Of a stretch of DNA of 64,000 nt, positions 52,428-62,565 are shown piece by piece. A model generated the notes under the pieces. That model worked only from the letters and a program-made list of their open reading frames with translations. It was not told the origin of the DNA and ran no database searches. Numbering within the stretch: position 1 is the first letter of the stretch; each line of letters begins with the position of its first letter. Source of the stretch: Hymenobacter metallilatus (GTDB lineage Bacteria > Bacteroidota > Bacteroidia > Cytophagales > Hymenobacteraceae); the NCBI RefSeq assembly GCF_003944705.1, contig NZ_RWIS01000006.1, forward strand, positions 124,001 to 188,000. Direction: 5' to 3'. The translations under genes were made by a program, and so were the position numbers.

Positions 52428-54749
52428 ATGAAACGAGTTTTTCGAACCGCCCTGCTCATGTCACTGGGGCTGCTTACCCCCCAGCTGCAGGCCCAGAAAG
52501 CTACCATGCCAACGGCCGCCACTGCCCAGGCCGATGACCCGAAGATGACCAAGTTCATCAGTGAGCTGATGCAAAAGATGACGCTGGAAGAAAAAATCGG
52601 CCAGCTGAATCTGATTACGGTGGGCTTTGATGTAACCGGGCCGGTAGTCAGCAAGGATGTGGATGCCAACATCCGCAAGGGCAACGTAGGAGCCGTGCTG
52701 AACACCTTTACCCCGGTGGCAGCCCGCAAGCTCCAGGAAATGGCCGTGAAGGAGTCGCGCCTGCATATTCCGCTCATCTTCGGCTACGACGTAATCCACG
52801 GTCACCGTACCATTTTCCCAATTGCCCTGGGCCTGGCCAGCAGCTGGGACCTGGCTGCCATGGAGCGCAGCGCCCGCATTGCCGCCGAGGAAGCCTCCGC
52901 CGATGGCATTAACTGGGTATACTCGCCCATGGTGGATATTGCCCGCGACCCGCGCTGGGGCCGCATCAGTGAGGGCTCGGGTGAGGACCCGTATCTGGGT
53001 TCTCAGATAGCCCGTGCCATGGTACACGGTTACCAGGGCGACGACCTGAGCAAGAATAACACTGTAATGGCCTGCGTAAAGCATTTTGCCTTGTACGGTG
53101 CTGCCGAGGCCGGCCGTGACTATAATACCACCGACATGAGTCTGGTGCGCATGTACAACGAGTACCTGCCTCCGTACAAAGCTGCCCTCGATGCCGGGGC
53201 GGGCTCGTTTATGTCCTCGTTCAATGATATTAACGGGGTGCCGGCAACCGGCAATAAGTGGTTGATGACCGATTTGCTGCGTAATCAGTGGGGTTTTAAG
53301 GGCTTTGTAGCTACTGACTATACGGCCATTAATGAAATGACCAACCACGGCATGGGCGACGACGCCCAGACCTCGGCCCTGGCCCTGAATGCCGGCATCG
53401 ACCAGGATATGGTGGGTGAAATTTTCCTGCGCAACCTGGCCCGGAACCTCAAGGATGGCACCGTAAAGCAGGAGCAGATTGACCAGGCCTGCCGCCGCAT
53501 TCTGGAAGCCAAGTGGAAGCTGGGGCTATTTAAAGACCCCTACCTCTACACCAACGAGAAGCGCGCCAAAGCCACCATGATGAAGAAAGAATTCATCACC
53601 GATGCCCGCGACATTGCCCGTAAGAGTATGGTGCTGCTCAAAAACGGCAACAACACCCTGCCCCTCAAAAAGCAGGGGACTATTGCCCTTGTTGGTCCGT
53701 TGGCCACCCGCCAGCGTGATATGATTGGGAGCTGGAGTGGCGCCGGCGACTGGAAACAGGCGGTGTCGCTGGAGCAAGGCATCCGGAACGCGGTTGGCAG
53801 CTCAGTAAAGGTGGTAACAGCCCAGGGAGCCAACTTCACCGATGACCAGCAGATGATTGACCGCCTGAATGCTCATGGCGGCGAACTGAACGTGGACAAG
53901 CGTAGTTCGGAGGAGATGATTCGGGAAGCGGTGCAGGTAGCCCAGGGTGCCGATGTAATTGTGGCAGCCGTAGGCGAAAGCCAGGGCATGACGGGGGAGG
54001 CTGCCAGCCGCGCCGACATTGGGCTGCCAGGCCAACAGCTGGAACTACTCAAGGCCCTCAAGAAAACCGGTAAGCCGCTGGTGCTGGTGCTTATGAACGG
54101 CCGCCCGCTTACGCTGCCCTGGGAGGATAAAAACGCTGACGCCATTCTGGAAACCTGGTTTGCGGGCACTCAGGCCGGTAATGCCATTGCCGATGTGCTG
54201 TTTGGCAGCTACAACCCCTCGGGTAAGCTCACCGCCACTTTCCCCCAATCGGTAGGCCAGATTCCGCTGTACTACAACCATAAAATGACGGGACGGCCGT
54301 ACCAGGGCGTAGCGCTGGATAAGTATAAGTCGCGCTACATGGACATAACCAACGATCCGCTGTATCCGTTTGGGTACGGGCTGAGCTACACCAGCTTCGA
54401 ATATTCCAAGCCCGAGCTAAGCACGGCCACGCTACCCATGACCGGAGTCCTCGACGTGAAAGTAACGGTAAAAAATACGGGCAACTACGACGGCGAGGAA
54501 GTAGCCCAACTCTACATCCGCGACCTGGTAGGCTCTATTTCCCGGCCCGTGCAGGAGCTGAAAGGCTTCCAGAAAATTATGCTGAAGAAGGGTGAAAGTC
54601 GCATGCTTACCTTCCGCCTCACGCCCGAAGACCTGAAATTCTACAATGCTGATCTGCAGTTTGTGGCCGAGCCCGGCGACTTCCAGGTACTGGTGGGCGG
54701 CAACTCCCGCGACGTGCAAATGGCGGCCTTCACACTAACTGCCCAATAA
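52428..54749 (+). CDS. bglX: GH3 beta-glucosidase BglX
   Basis: A 773-residue periplasmic exo-glycosidase. A signal peptide (to about residue 24) precedes the GH3 N-terminal barrel (about 45-380), which contains IFGYDVIHGHRTIFPIALG, GRISEGSGEDPYLG and KHFALYGAAEAGRDYN. The catalytic nucleophile is Asp297 in FVATDYTAINEM. An alpha/beta sandwich (about 395-620) and a Fn3-like domain (about 660-760) follow. It should release glucose from short beta-glucan oligosaccharides made by the endo-enzymes around it. Confidence 0.94.
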   Translation: MKRVFRTALLMSLGLLTPQLQAQKATMPTAATAQADDPKMTKFISELMQKMTLEEKIGQLNLITVGFDVTGPVVSKDVDANIRKGNVGAVLNTFTPVAARKLQEMAVKESRLHIPLIFGYDVIHGHRTIFPIALGLASSWDLAAMERSARIAAEEASADGINWVYSPMVDIARDPRWGRISEGSGEDPYLGSQIARAMVHGYQGDDLSKNNTVMACVKHFALYGAAEAGRDYNTTDMSLVRMYNEYLPPYKAALDAGAGSFMSSFNDINGVPATGNKWLMTDLLRNQWGFKGFVATDYTAINEMTNHGMGDDAQTSALALNAGIDQDMVGEIFLRNLARNLKDGTVKQEQIDQACRRILEAKWKLGLFKDPYLYTNEKRAKATMMKKEFITDARDIARKSMVLLKNGNNTLPLKKQGTIALVGPLATRQRDMIGSWSGAGDWKQAVSLEQGIRNAVGSSVKVVTAQGANFTDDQQMIDRLNAHGGELNVDKRSSEEMIREAVQVAQGADVIVAAVGESQGMTGEAASRADIGLPGQQLELLKALKKTGKPLVLVLMNGRPLTLPWEDKNADAILETWFAGTQAGNAIADVLFGSYNPSGKLTATFPQSVGQIPLYYNHKMTGRPYQGVALDKYKSRYMDITNDPLYPFGYGLSYTSFEYSKPELSTATLPMTGVLDVKVTVKNTGNYDGEEVAQLYIRDLVGSISRPVQELKGFQKIMLKKGESRMLTFRLTPEDLKFYNADLQFVAEPGDFQVLVGGNSRDVQMAAFTLTAQ

Positions 54750-54846
54750 GCACGGACTAAACCCGCGCCTCGTGTGGGACGGGGCAGCGGGGGCTTCCGG
54801 AAACCAGAATGCTAGTTAGGGGAGCGGACTGACTTTTCGGAAGCCG

Positions 54847-54893
54847 ACCAACAAAAAGGGCGAAGCCACAGCGGCTTCGCCCTTTTTGTTGGT
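54847..54893. terminator. bidirectional terminator between bglX and GH30
   Basis: Perfectly complementary 21-base arms (54847-54867 and 54873-54893) around a 5-base loop, with a run of five T in the right arm and five A in the left. It serves both convergent transcription units. Confidence 0.88.
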
Positions 54894-55076
54894 GACGTTT
54901 CCGGTAAGGTGAGAAACTGGAGGGTGCTTGACAGCGGCTGCCGGGTTTCTTCGCCTGCCTGTGTAAGCACCGGGAGCAAGAGAATCAGGGCTTGGTGAGC
55001 AGGCCGCTGGCGCATTGCGCGGCACTGCGGAAAATAAGCCAGGGTGCCAGTGCCCTGAATTCCTGCACGACGTTCT

Positions 55077-56543
55077 CTATTGCACTACCATGGTCATAAT
55101 AGAGTGGGGCTGGCTGGTGGTTTGGGCGGCCTGGCCTTTTATCCAGAGTTGAAACGGCTGCTCTTTTTCGGTGCTGTTCATCACTACCACGGCTACTTTA
55201 CCATCGGTATTGAGGAAGGCCGTGGCCTGCAGCACGTCACGGCTGGAGGCCACGGCCACGCGCCGGGCCCCGGGCCGGATAAACTTGGAAAAGTGACCGA
55301 TGTAATAATACATGTTGGTATAGATGAGCTTTCCACTGCGGGTGTCGCCAATAACGGGAGCGTAGCAGAAGTTGCCCACGTGGTTGGGGCCACCGGTTTC
55401 ATCCAGCAGTACGTTCCAGTCGGTCCAGGCCACGGTGCCGGCGTTCAGGTCGTTGATGAGGGAGTTGCCGTACCGCTCACCCAACGCCCAGTCCTGTACG
55501 TTGTCGAGCTTGAAATTCTCCACGCAGCCCTCCGTAAACACCAGATTTTTGCTGGGGTAGGTTTCGTGTACGCGGCGCAGGTTATCGAACTGCATGGCGG
55601 AGCCGGTCCAGGTTTCGTACCAATGGTAGCCCAGGCCCCAGTAGTATTGGCTGGCCTCGGGGTCGTCGAACAAGGTGCTGGCGCGCTGAAACATCAGGTC
55701 CCGGTTGTGGTCCCACCCAATGAGCTTCCGGTCGGCCAGGCCGCTTTTTTTGAGCGTGGGCCCCAGAAAGCCCTTCACGAAGTCCCGCTCTTCCTCGGCC
55801 GTAAAGATGCAGGACTCCCAGCGCTGCTTGGCCATGGGCTCGTTCTGCACAGTAAGGCCCCACACCGGAATACCCAGCTTCTCGTAGGCCTGAATGAACT
55901 TCACGTAGTGGTTGGCCCAGGCCTGCCGGAATTCCGGGCGGAGGTGGCCGCCCTGCAGCAGGTTGTTGTTGTCCTTCATCCAGGCCGGAGGGCTCCAGGG
56001 GCTCACGTACAGCGGCAGCTTACCGCCGGCCGCCTGAATGGCCTGCCTGATAAACGGCACCCGGAACTGCTCGTCGTGCTTCACCGAAAAGGTATTCAGG
56101 TCCTTGTCGTTGTCCTGTACGTAGGTGTAGCTGCCGCTGGAAAAGTCGCAGCTGGCAATATTGGTCCGGGCTAGGGTATAGCCGATACCGTTGGTGGGGC
56201 TGAAGTAGGCCTGCAGTAACTCCTGCTGCTGGGCTTTGGGCAGCTTGGCAAAGGTTTCGGCTGAAGCATCGGTAAGTGCCCCGCCTATGCCCAGCAGCGT
56301 CTGGAAGGTGTGGGTGGGGTCCACGAATACCGTAGGCTGGGTTTCCAGAGGCTGGCCTACTGGCTGGAAGCTGAGCGCCGCTCCCGTGGCCAGCCGCTGC
56401 TGCGTGCCGCTGGCGGTAGTATACAGCTGCACCCGCCGGCCGGCGGCGGAGTAGGTTTTGGGAGTGTTGGCCGCTGGTTTCTGCGCGGTAGCAGCCGTGC
56501 TGATGCCCGCGGCCAACAGTGCGGTAAAGAAGGTTTTGTGCAT
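55077..56543 (-). CDS. GH30 glycosidase, divergent copy
   Basis: A 488-residue exported enzyme with a signal peptide (MHKTFFTALLAAGISTAATA). The GH30 TIM barrel plus side beta-domain covers about residues 40-488. The catalytic acid/base is Glu235 (LTVQNEP) and the nucleophile Glu338 (VFTEG). The start at 56543 is preferred over 56552 because of the signal peptide. GH30 members include glucocerebrosidases and endo-beta-1,6-glucanases; the subfamily cannot be fixed by eye. It differs markedly from the other two GH30 proteins here. Confidence 0.9.
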   Translation of the reverse strand: MHKTFFTALLAAGISTAATAQKPAANTPKTYSAAGRRVQLYTTASGTQQRLATGAALSFQPVGQPLETQPTVFVDPTHTFQTLLGIGGALTDASAETFAKLPKAQQQELLQAYFSPTNGIGYTLARTNIASCDFSSGSYTYVQDNDKDLNTFSVKHDEQFRVPFIRQAIQAAGGKLPLYVSPWSPPAWMKDNNNLLQGGHLRPEFRQAWANHYVKFIQAYEKLGIPVWGLTVQNEPMAKQRWESCIFTAEEERDFVKGFLGPTLKKSGLADRKLIGWDHNRDLMFQRASTLFDDPEASQYYWGLGYHWYETWTGSAMQFDNLRRVHETYPSKNLVFTEGCVENFKLDNVQDWALGERYGNSLINDLNAGTVAWTDWNVLLDETGGPNHVGNFCYAPVIGDTRSGKLIYTNMYYYIGHFSKFIRPGARRVAVASSRDVLQATAFLNTDGKVAVVVMNSTEKEQPFQLWIKGQAAQTTSQPHSIMTMVVQ

Positions 56544-56622
56544 GAGTATCAAATGGGAAGTACTGACTGGCGGTGGCAGAGGTCATGCGGGGTGAGCAGA
56601 GAAACCCGCCCCGGTTTCATGC

Positions 56623-58071
56623 TTACCACACGTAGGTACCAGCCGAGCCGGCATCCAGAGTGGTGGTAACGGCTTTGCCGCGGTACTGAATATCAAAGGT
56701 TTGGGAAGTGCTGCCCGTGTTCAGTACGAGCAATACCTTCCTGCCATCGGGGTTTTTGAAGGCCACATTCTGTAAGTTGCCGGGCACGTTGGTGTTGATG
56801 CGCACCGAGCCGGGCCGCACAAATTTGGCCGCGTGCGCCACCGTATAGTAGGCCGAGTTGCGCGTTACAGTGTTGCCGTTGATGGTTATAGCCCCCAGGC
56901 AGGTGGTACACCCGCCTGGGGTGTGCGGCCCATAGTTCTGGTCGGCGGCCAGGTTCCACTCCAGCACATTGCGGCTCCAGTTGCGGGTGGCCCCAATTAT
57001 CAGATTATCCATATGCCACTTAAAGTCGGCGTTGAAGTTGCCGGGGCCTCCCGTCCACATCTCCGTGAAGTACACGTTCTTGCCCGGGAAGGCATTGCGC
57101 ACGGTGCTCATGGTGCTAATGCTGCCCCCGTACAAATGAAACGCCGAGCCATCCACGTACTGACTGGCCAGCGGGTCGCGCAGAACGGAAAGCGGATACT
57201 CTGGCACGTCCAGGTTATGGTCGTAGAGGATAATTTTGGTTGTCAGCCCGGCTGCGCGCAGGGCCGGGCCCACGTTGTCCCGGATGAAGTTGGCCTGCTC
57301 GGCCGCCGTCATCAGCATACTGGGGTTGTTACCGCCGTACAAGGGCTCATTCTGCAGCGTAACGGCATCAATAGTGATGCCCTCAGCCTTCATGCCCTGA
57401 ATGTATTTAACAAAGTAACGGGCGTAGGCATCATAGTATTCCGGCCTGAGAGAGCCGCCCACCGAGTTGTTGTTGGTTTTCATCCAGAGCGGGGCCGTCC
57501 AGGGGGAGCCCAGAATCTTAATGGTGGGGTTGATGGCCAGAATTTCCTTGAGCACCGGAATCAGGTGCCGGCGGTCAGGAGCCAAACTGAAGTTGGCTAA
57601 GGTAGGGTCGGGGCCGGCATCGTCGTAGGTAAACACGGTGGCATCCAGGTCGGAGGCCCCAATGCTCACGCGCAGGTAGCTGGTGCCAATATTGGTGCCA
57701 TCGGTGGCAAACAGCTCCCGCAGTAGCGCCGCCCGCTCGGTAGCCCCCATCTGGTAAAGCAGCTGAGCGCTGCCGCCCGTAAGGGCATAGCCGAACCCAT
57801 CAATTGTCTGATAGGTCTGGGTGGTATCCACAAAGATGGCCGTGTTCTGGCTGGTAGCAGAAACAAAAGTCAGCGAAGCGGTGCTCTTGGCAAACCGCGT
57901 CGATGGGTCGGTGGTGGTAAGCCACAGCTGCACCTGCGAAGGCGTAACGGAGGGAGGTGGGGTAGGAGGCTGCGGCTGCGGGTCGGGCTTATCGGAGCCG
58001 CCGCAGCCGGCCAGCAAGCTCAGCGCCAGCAGGCCCGCTACCCCCAGGGAAGTGGTGAAAGATACTGTCAT
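56623..58071 (-). CDS. GH30 glycosidase lipoprotein, second copy
   Basis: A 482-residue lipoprotein (lipobox LLAGC, followed by a Gly/Pro linker). The GH30 domain is closely related to that at 62566-63990. Acid/base Glu242 (TLQNEP), nucleophile Glu337 (VYFTEMW). The blocks FGYALTGGSAQLLYQ and GASDLDATVF are shared with the third copy. The lipid anchor suggests an outer-membrane location, possibly surface exposed, where it would cut the polymer. Confidence 0.9.
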   Translation of the reverse strand: MTVSFTTSLGVAGLLALSLLAGCGGSDKPDPQPQPPTPPPSVTPSQVQLWLTTTDPSTRFAKSTASLTFVSATSQNTAIFVDTTQTYQTIDGFGYALTGGSAQLLYQMGATERAALLRELFATDGTNIGTSYLRVSIGASDLDATVFTYDDAGPDPTLANFSLAPDRRHLIPVLKEILAINPTIKILGSPWTAPLWMKTNNNSVGGSLRPEYYDAYARYFVKYIQGMKAEGITIDAVTLQNEPLYGGNNPSMLMTAAEQANFIRDNVGPALRAAGLTTKIILYDHNLDVPEYPLSVLRDPLASQYVDGSAFHLYGGSISTMSTVRNAFPGKNVYFTEMWTGGPGNFNADFKWHMDNLIIGATRNWSRNVLEWNLAADQNYGPHTPGGCTTCLGAITINGNTVTRNSAYYTVAHAAKFVRPGSVRINTNVPGNLQNVAFKNPDGRKVLLVLNTGSTSQTFDIQYRGKAVTTTLDAGSAGTYVW

Positions 58072-58108
58072 ATGATGAAGAGAGAAGAGGTAATGCAGGA
58101 AAACCGCC

Positions 58109-60082
58109 TTATGGGGCCGGCTGGCGGGGCCAGGCATCGGAGCGGAAGGGGGAAGCCGGTAATCCGGCTTTGTTGTAAAGCGTGGCGGGCCGGTTGTTGC
58201 CCCAGGCGTAGCGCACGGCCACAGGGTTGGGCACGCCCTCAGCTTGTAGTACCAGCGTGTTGCCTTTTACCGCGGCCCGAGCCCACACAAAGCGTCGGTC
58301 AGGGCCAGCCACGGCAAAGGAGCTGCCCCCGTCAGGAGCCGGCTTCAACACGAGCCCCCCGCCCAGGTTGCCGAAGCTGAGCGTAAGCTGGTTGCCGGTG
58401 GTAGTGAGCTTCTCGAAAGTGGGGCCGGAGGCAGGCACGGTCGTTTCGGCGTAGGCCACGCGCCGGGCCGCCAGAGCCAGGCGGCGGCCCACATCCAGCT
58501 TGTTGCGGGGGTGAATGTCGTCGGGGTTGCCCAGGTCCAGGGCCACGGCCATGGCGGTGCTGGGCACGGTGAGGCTGGTGAGGCGCTGGGCTTCCCGCAG
58601 GCGGGCCCAGTCGGGGTCGGCAGGCAGGGCGGGGTCAGCCATATAGCCGGCCAGCTGCACAAACAGAAAGGGCAGGGCCGGCTGCTGCCAGCGGGTGCGC
58701 CAGTCCCGGATCAGGACCGGAAACAGCGTTTCGTATTGGGCGGCACGGCCGGCGTTGCTTTCTCCCTGGTACCAGATTACACCCTTCAGCGCATAGGGAT
58801 GCAGGGCGGCAACCATGCCGTTGTACAGGGCCGTGGGCTCGTTCTGGGCTCCACCGGGGTAGGGCGGACGGGGCTGGGTGCCGGGCGTGTAGGCCGGGCG
58901 GTACTGCCACTCACCAGCCAGGGCCACGGTGGTGCTGCCCACCGTGGCCGACATATCAGCGGGCTTGCCCCAGATGCCGCCCCCGCTGCCGGTATCCGTT
59001 ACGCGCACGGTTACCACGTTGCGGCCGGCGCGCACCAGGTTGGCCGGCACCGTGTAGCGGCGCGGGGTGGCATAGCCGCGGGTACCGCCCACGGCCACGC
59101 CATTAAAAAACGTGCTGTCAGCATCATCCACCTGGGCCAGCGAGAGGGTAAGCGGCTGCCCGGCCGCCGCAGCGGGCAGGGTCAGGTCGCGGCGCAGCCA
59201 CACCACGCCGTCAAAGTCGCTGAGCTCCGGGGTAGAGGCCTCCCAGATGCCCGGCAACGGCATGGTTTTCCAGGCGGTGGTAGGCAGGTTGGGGTCGGCC
59301 CAGGTGGGCTGGCCGGGCAGCAGGCCCCGGTCCTGGCCCTCGGGGCTGCGTTGCCAGTTGCTCAGGCGCGTGGCGTAGGCCGCTTCCTGCTCGGCAAAGG
59401 AGCCGGTTTGCTGGGCCAGGGATGCCAGTTTGGGCTGAAAATCGGGGAGTTTACCCAAGGCCTCGGCGCTGGTCCAGGCTTCGGCCACGGTGCCGCCCCA
59501 TTCGGCGGCAATCAGGCCTACGGGCACCTTATACTGCTGCTGCAAGTCGCGCCCGAAAAAGTAGGCCACGGCCGAAAACCCGGCCACCGACTGGGGCGTG
59601 CACGGCTGCCACTCGCCCCCGGCCAGCTCCGCCAGGGGCCGCCGCTCGGCACAGTTGGGCACGTTGAATAGGCGGATTTGCGGGTGATTGGCCGCCGCAA
59701 CGGCTGCCGCTCCGCCCGCCGCGTCGCGCAGGGGCCATTCCATGTTCGACTGTCCCGAGGCCAGCCAGACGTCGCCCACCAGCACATCGGTGAGCTGCAC
59801 CGTGTTGGTGCCTCGCACCGTCAGGGCAAAAGGACCGCCGGCCTGCTGGGGCGGCAGCGTGAGGGCCCAGCGCCCATCGTCCCCGGCGTTGGTTTGCGCG
59901 GTTGCGCCCCGGAAACTCACCTGTACGGCCTCGCCGGGGGCAGCCCACCCCCAAAGCGGCAGCTTCACGTTGCGTTGCAGTACCATGTGGGAGCTTACCA
60001 GGCGGGGCAGGCGCACCGTGGCCCGGGCAGCCGGAGCAGCCAGCAGCAGAATGACCAGCAGAGGAGTGGGGCGGAGTTTCAT
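58109..60082 (-). CDS. sialate O-acetylesterase family esterase
   Basis: A 657-residue exported esterase. The signal peptide (to about residue 21) is followed by a beta domain and then the SGNH/SASA hydrolase with nucleophile Ser112 in LASGQSNMEW. A jelly-roll insertion (about 270-390) interrupts it. The Asp/His pair is PDDIHPRNK near residue 525, and VIWYQGESNA lies near 440. Family members remove acetyl groups from sialic acids or plant/fungal glycans; here it is more likely a general glycan deacetylase. The start at 60082 excludes a long artefactual extension. Confidence 0.88.
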   Translation of the reverse strand: MKLRPTPLLVILLLAAPAARATVRLPRLVSSHMVLQRNVKLPLWGWAAPGEAVQVSFRGATAQTNAGDDGRWALTLPPQQAGGPFALTVRGTNTVQLTDVLVGDVWLASGQSNMEWPLRDAAGGAAAVAAANHPQIRLFNVPNCAERRPLAELAGGEWQPCTPQSVAGFSAVAYFFGRDLQQQYKVPVGLIAAEWGGTVAEAWTSAEALGKLPDFQPKLASLAQQTGSFAEQEAAYATRLSNWQRSPEGQDRGLLPGQPTWADPNLPTTAWKTMPLPGIWEASTPELSDFDGVVWLRRDLTLPAAAAGQPLTLSLAQVDDADSTFFNGVAVGGTRGYATPRRYTVPANLVRAGRNVVTVRVTDTGSGGGIWGKPADMSATVGSTTVALAGEWQYRPAYTPGTQPRPPYPGGAQNEPTALYNGMVAALHPYALKGVIWYQGESNAGRAAQYETLFPVLIRDWRTRWQQPALPFLFVQLAGYMADPALPADPDWARLREAQRLTSLTVPSTAMAVALDLGNPDDIHPRNKLDVGRRLALAARRVAYAETTVPASGPTFEKLTTTGNQLTLSFGNLGGGLVLKPAPDGGSSFAVAGPDRRFVWARAAVKGNTLVLQAEGVPNPVAVRYAWGNNRPATLYNKAGLPASPFRSDAWPRQPAP

Positions 60083-60241
60083 AGGTAAGTAATCAGCTGA
60101 AAAACATCTTCCAAAGAGTTCCAAAAGAACTGGCGGAAGGATACGTTCCGGCCCAGAAGGCTGCACCATTTGCCATTGGGCAGTACCCATAGCGGCAGCC
60201 TGATACAGCGTAAAAAATCCAGCAATAGGCAAAACCCGAAT

Positions 60242-60270
60242 ACCGGCCCCGAAACCGCTTCGGGGCCGGT
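60242..60270 (-). terminator. hairpin after the GH5 gene
   Basis: Perfect 12-base arms accggccccgaa and ttcggggccggt around a 5-base loop, 13 bases past the GH5 stop codon on the minus strand. No long T-run follows (TATTCGGG), so it may be a weak terminator. Confidence 0.6.
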
Positions 60271-60282
60271 GATGAAAACTGC

Positions 60283-62397
60283 TTATTCGTGGGCAACTAC
60301 CACGCGCCGTACCAGCTGGCCGGCGGGTGTATCTACCTGCAGCAGGTACACGCCGGCCCGCAGTGCGGCCACCGGCACGGTCAGGTGGTTGTCGCCGCTG
60401 GTTACGGCCTGGTTGGGCTGGCTGACCACAACGCGGCCGGTAAGGTCGAGCAGGCGCAGGTGCAGGCGCTGAGCCGCGGCGGAAGTGTAGTACAGGCTCA
60501 GCTCCGCATCGGCTACGGTGGGGTACACCTGCAGGCACAGGTCGGCAGCGGAGCCGGCCGTGGCCAGGGCTACCCGGGCCGCGCCCTGGTCCGAAAACCA
60601 CCAGCGCTGGTTGTCGCCACCCCCGTAGGTCCACTGGTGCACGGCCGCGCCATCGGCAGTGGAGTTGTTGGATACATCCAGGGCCTTGCCGCTAAATTTA
60701 TTGATGATGCGGTAGGTACCGTCGCCGTTGCCGATGATCTGCCAGTACTGGCTGTCTTGGCTCAGCCAGTCCCACTGGTGGGTGAGGGCACCGTCGGCGG
60801 TGCTGGGGCCAGCCACATCCAGGCTCTTGTTGCTGTTCAGGTTTACCAGGCGCACGTAGCCCCCGCCTGCATCTACCAGCTTCCACTTTTGGCTGGCCGA
60901 AGCCACCCAGGTCCACTGCTGCACCCGCCCGCCGTTAGCCTGGGAGTTGTTGGATACTTCCAGGGCCTTGCCGCCGTTTTTGGAGCTGATTTCGTAGATG
61001 CGCCCGATGGCGGGCCCGCTGCCGGTGCCGTTGTAGTTGCCGCCGCCGGGATAGTTCACAATGCCGTTCTGGTTCGGCGACACGGCCGCTACCGTGGTGT
61101 TGGGCACGCAGTTGGCAAACTGAATGTTGGTCAGCACCTGGTTGAGGCCGGCGGGCCCGTCCACCACGTAGGGTGGGTTGATGTGCATGAAGGCGGGGTT
61201 GCTACGGTCCTCGAAGCGCTTATAGGTCCAGTGGCACCAGCCAATGCCCACAGAGTTGAGGTTGCGGGCCGCGTCGCGCATCCAGGTATCGGAGTTTTCG
61301 CCGGTTTCCCCTATCCAGATGGGCACGTTGTGGGTGCTGCGGAAGTTGCGCAGGTTGCCAATGAAGCGCAGGTCGTTGGGCCCGCCCCCGGTGGAGTTCA
61401 CGCCATTGTCCATTTCGTAGCCCGTGCCGCTGTAGCGGTGGGAGTTGTACACCAGGTTGCTGCGGTTGGGGAAGGTAAACGGCTCCAGGTAGTTGTAGTC
61501 GTTTCCCCAGCCGTTGCCCTCCACCAGAATCAGGTGGTTGTCGCCCTGCCCCCGGATGGAGGTAATCAGCCGCTGCAATACGTCGTGAATCTTCTGGTTG
61601 CTGGGGTAGTTGTTGGGCTCATTGATCAGGTCGTACATAGCCACCCGCGCGTCGTTCTTGTACCGGTTCGATACAAAGCGCCACAGCCGGTCCAGCACGT
61701 CCTGGTTGATCTGGCGGTTCCAGAGGTCATTGGCCACAATCTGGTCGGCAATGTTGGCATCCGTACCCTGAGAACCGGGCACGGCGTGCATGTCCAGCAC
61801 CACGTACATATTATTGGCCTGGGCCCAGGCCAGGGTGTTGTCAATCATGGCCAGGGCCGCCATGTTGCCCGGGTCAGTAAAGAGCTGATTGTTGTTGTAC
61901 CAGCCCGTGAGCTGGCTCACGTAGGACTCATAGCTCACAGTACCGCGCATCACGCTGTTGCGCACGGCCCGCTGGGCGGGCGTCAGAAACAGCTCATAGT
62001 GCAGCGGCAGCCGCACGCAGTTGAAGCCCTTGCTGGCAATGTAGTCGAGGTCGGGCTTGGTGATGAAGTTGGCGCGGTAGTTCTGGTAGAAGGTTTCCAC
62101 GGCCGCGTCGGTCATGCCCGCGTTGTAGAGCGTCTTCTTAACCTTACCCTGGGTTTGCTTGCCATCGAGGCCGGGCCAGCCCACCTTCATCATGTAGCCC
62201 TCCTGCACGGCCCAGTTGCCCAGGTTCATGCCGTTGAGAATGACCTCCTGGTTGCTGGCATTCACGATGCGCTGCCCATCGGCCCGCAAAAAACTCTGCG
62301 CTTGGGCGGCCTGCCCGAGGCCCAAACCGGCCAGTACCAGCGGCAGCTGCCGCAACGCCCGGGCCACGCGGCCCCCCGAAAAAGTACGAATGTTCAT
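60283..62397 (-). CDS. GH5 glucanase with ricin-type lectin and T9SS sorting domain
   Basis: A 704-residue secreted multidomain enzyme. It has a signal peptide (to about residue 34) and a GH5 TIM barrel (about 36-385) with acid/base Glu260 (LINEPNNY) and nucleophile Glu364 (IWIGETGEN). A ricin-B-lectin/CBM13-like domain (about 450-600) follows, with three repeats each carrying a QW-type motif (VQQWTW, HQWDW, HQWTY). The C-terminal ~75 residues form a type A T9SS sorting domain (LLDLTGRVV ... GVYLLQV). It is thus exported by the type IX system and probably bound to the surface. Confidence 0.93.
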   Translation of the reverse strand: MNIRTFSGGRVARALRQLPLVLAGLGLGQAAQAQSFLRADGQRIVNASNQEVILNGMNLGNWAVQEGYMMKVGWPGLDGKQTQGKVKKTLYNAGMTDAAVETFYQNYRANFITKPDLDYIASKGFNCVRLPLHYELFLTPAQRAVRNSVMRGTVSYESYVSQLTGWYNNNQLFTDPGNMAALAMIDNTLAWAQANNMYVVLDMHAVPGSQGTDANIADQIVANDLWNRQINQDVLDRLWRFVSNRYKNDARVAMYDLINEPNNYPSNQKIHDVLQRLITSIRGQGDNHLILVEGNGWGNDYNYLEPFTFPNRSNLVYNSHRYSGTGYEMDNGVNSTGGGPNDLRFIGNLRNFRSTHNVPIWIGETGENSDTWMRDAARNLNSVGIGWCHWTYKRFEDRSNPAFMHINPPYVVDGPAGLNQVLTNIQFANCVPNTTVAAVSPNQNGIVNYPGGGNYNGTGSGPAIGRIYEISSKNGGKALEVSNNSQANGGRVQQWTWVASASQKWKLVDAGGGYVRLVNLNSNKSLDVAGPSTADGALTHQWDWLSQDSQYWQIIGNGDGTYRIINKFSGKALDVSNNSTADGAAVHQWTYGGGDNQRWWFSDQGAARVALATAGSAADLCLQVYPTVADAELSLYYTSAAAQRLHLRLLDLTGRVVVSQPNQAVTSGDNHLTVPVAALRAGVYLLQVDTPAGQLVRRVVVAHE

Positions 62398-62565
62398 GAA
62401 AGTGGGAATTGGTTGTGAAAAAGGAAAAGGAACAAGCCGGTCCTGGGGAGGCCGGAAAGCCGGTTTTACCGGGCCAGGCCCGATGGATGTCGCTAGGTCA
62501 CTACCATTTCCCACGCGCCAGCAGGGGCGGGGTACTCTGGGCATTTGGGCGCCGCAAGCGCGGGG

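Noticed and set aside
58109..60634. Esterase gene with an 184-codon N-terminal extension
   Set aside because: A normal signal peptide begins at 60082; the extension is Arg/Pro/Gly-rich and overlaps the 3' end of the GH5 gene.
60289..62418. Open frame of 709 codons on the plus strand
   Set aside because: It is antisense to the GH5/lectin gene. Its translation is low-complexity Val/Gly/His-rich without any domain; GC-rich codon bias on the other strand explains the lack of stops.
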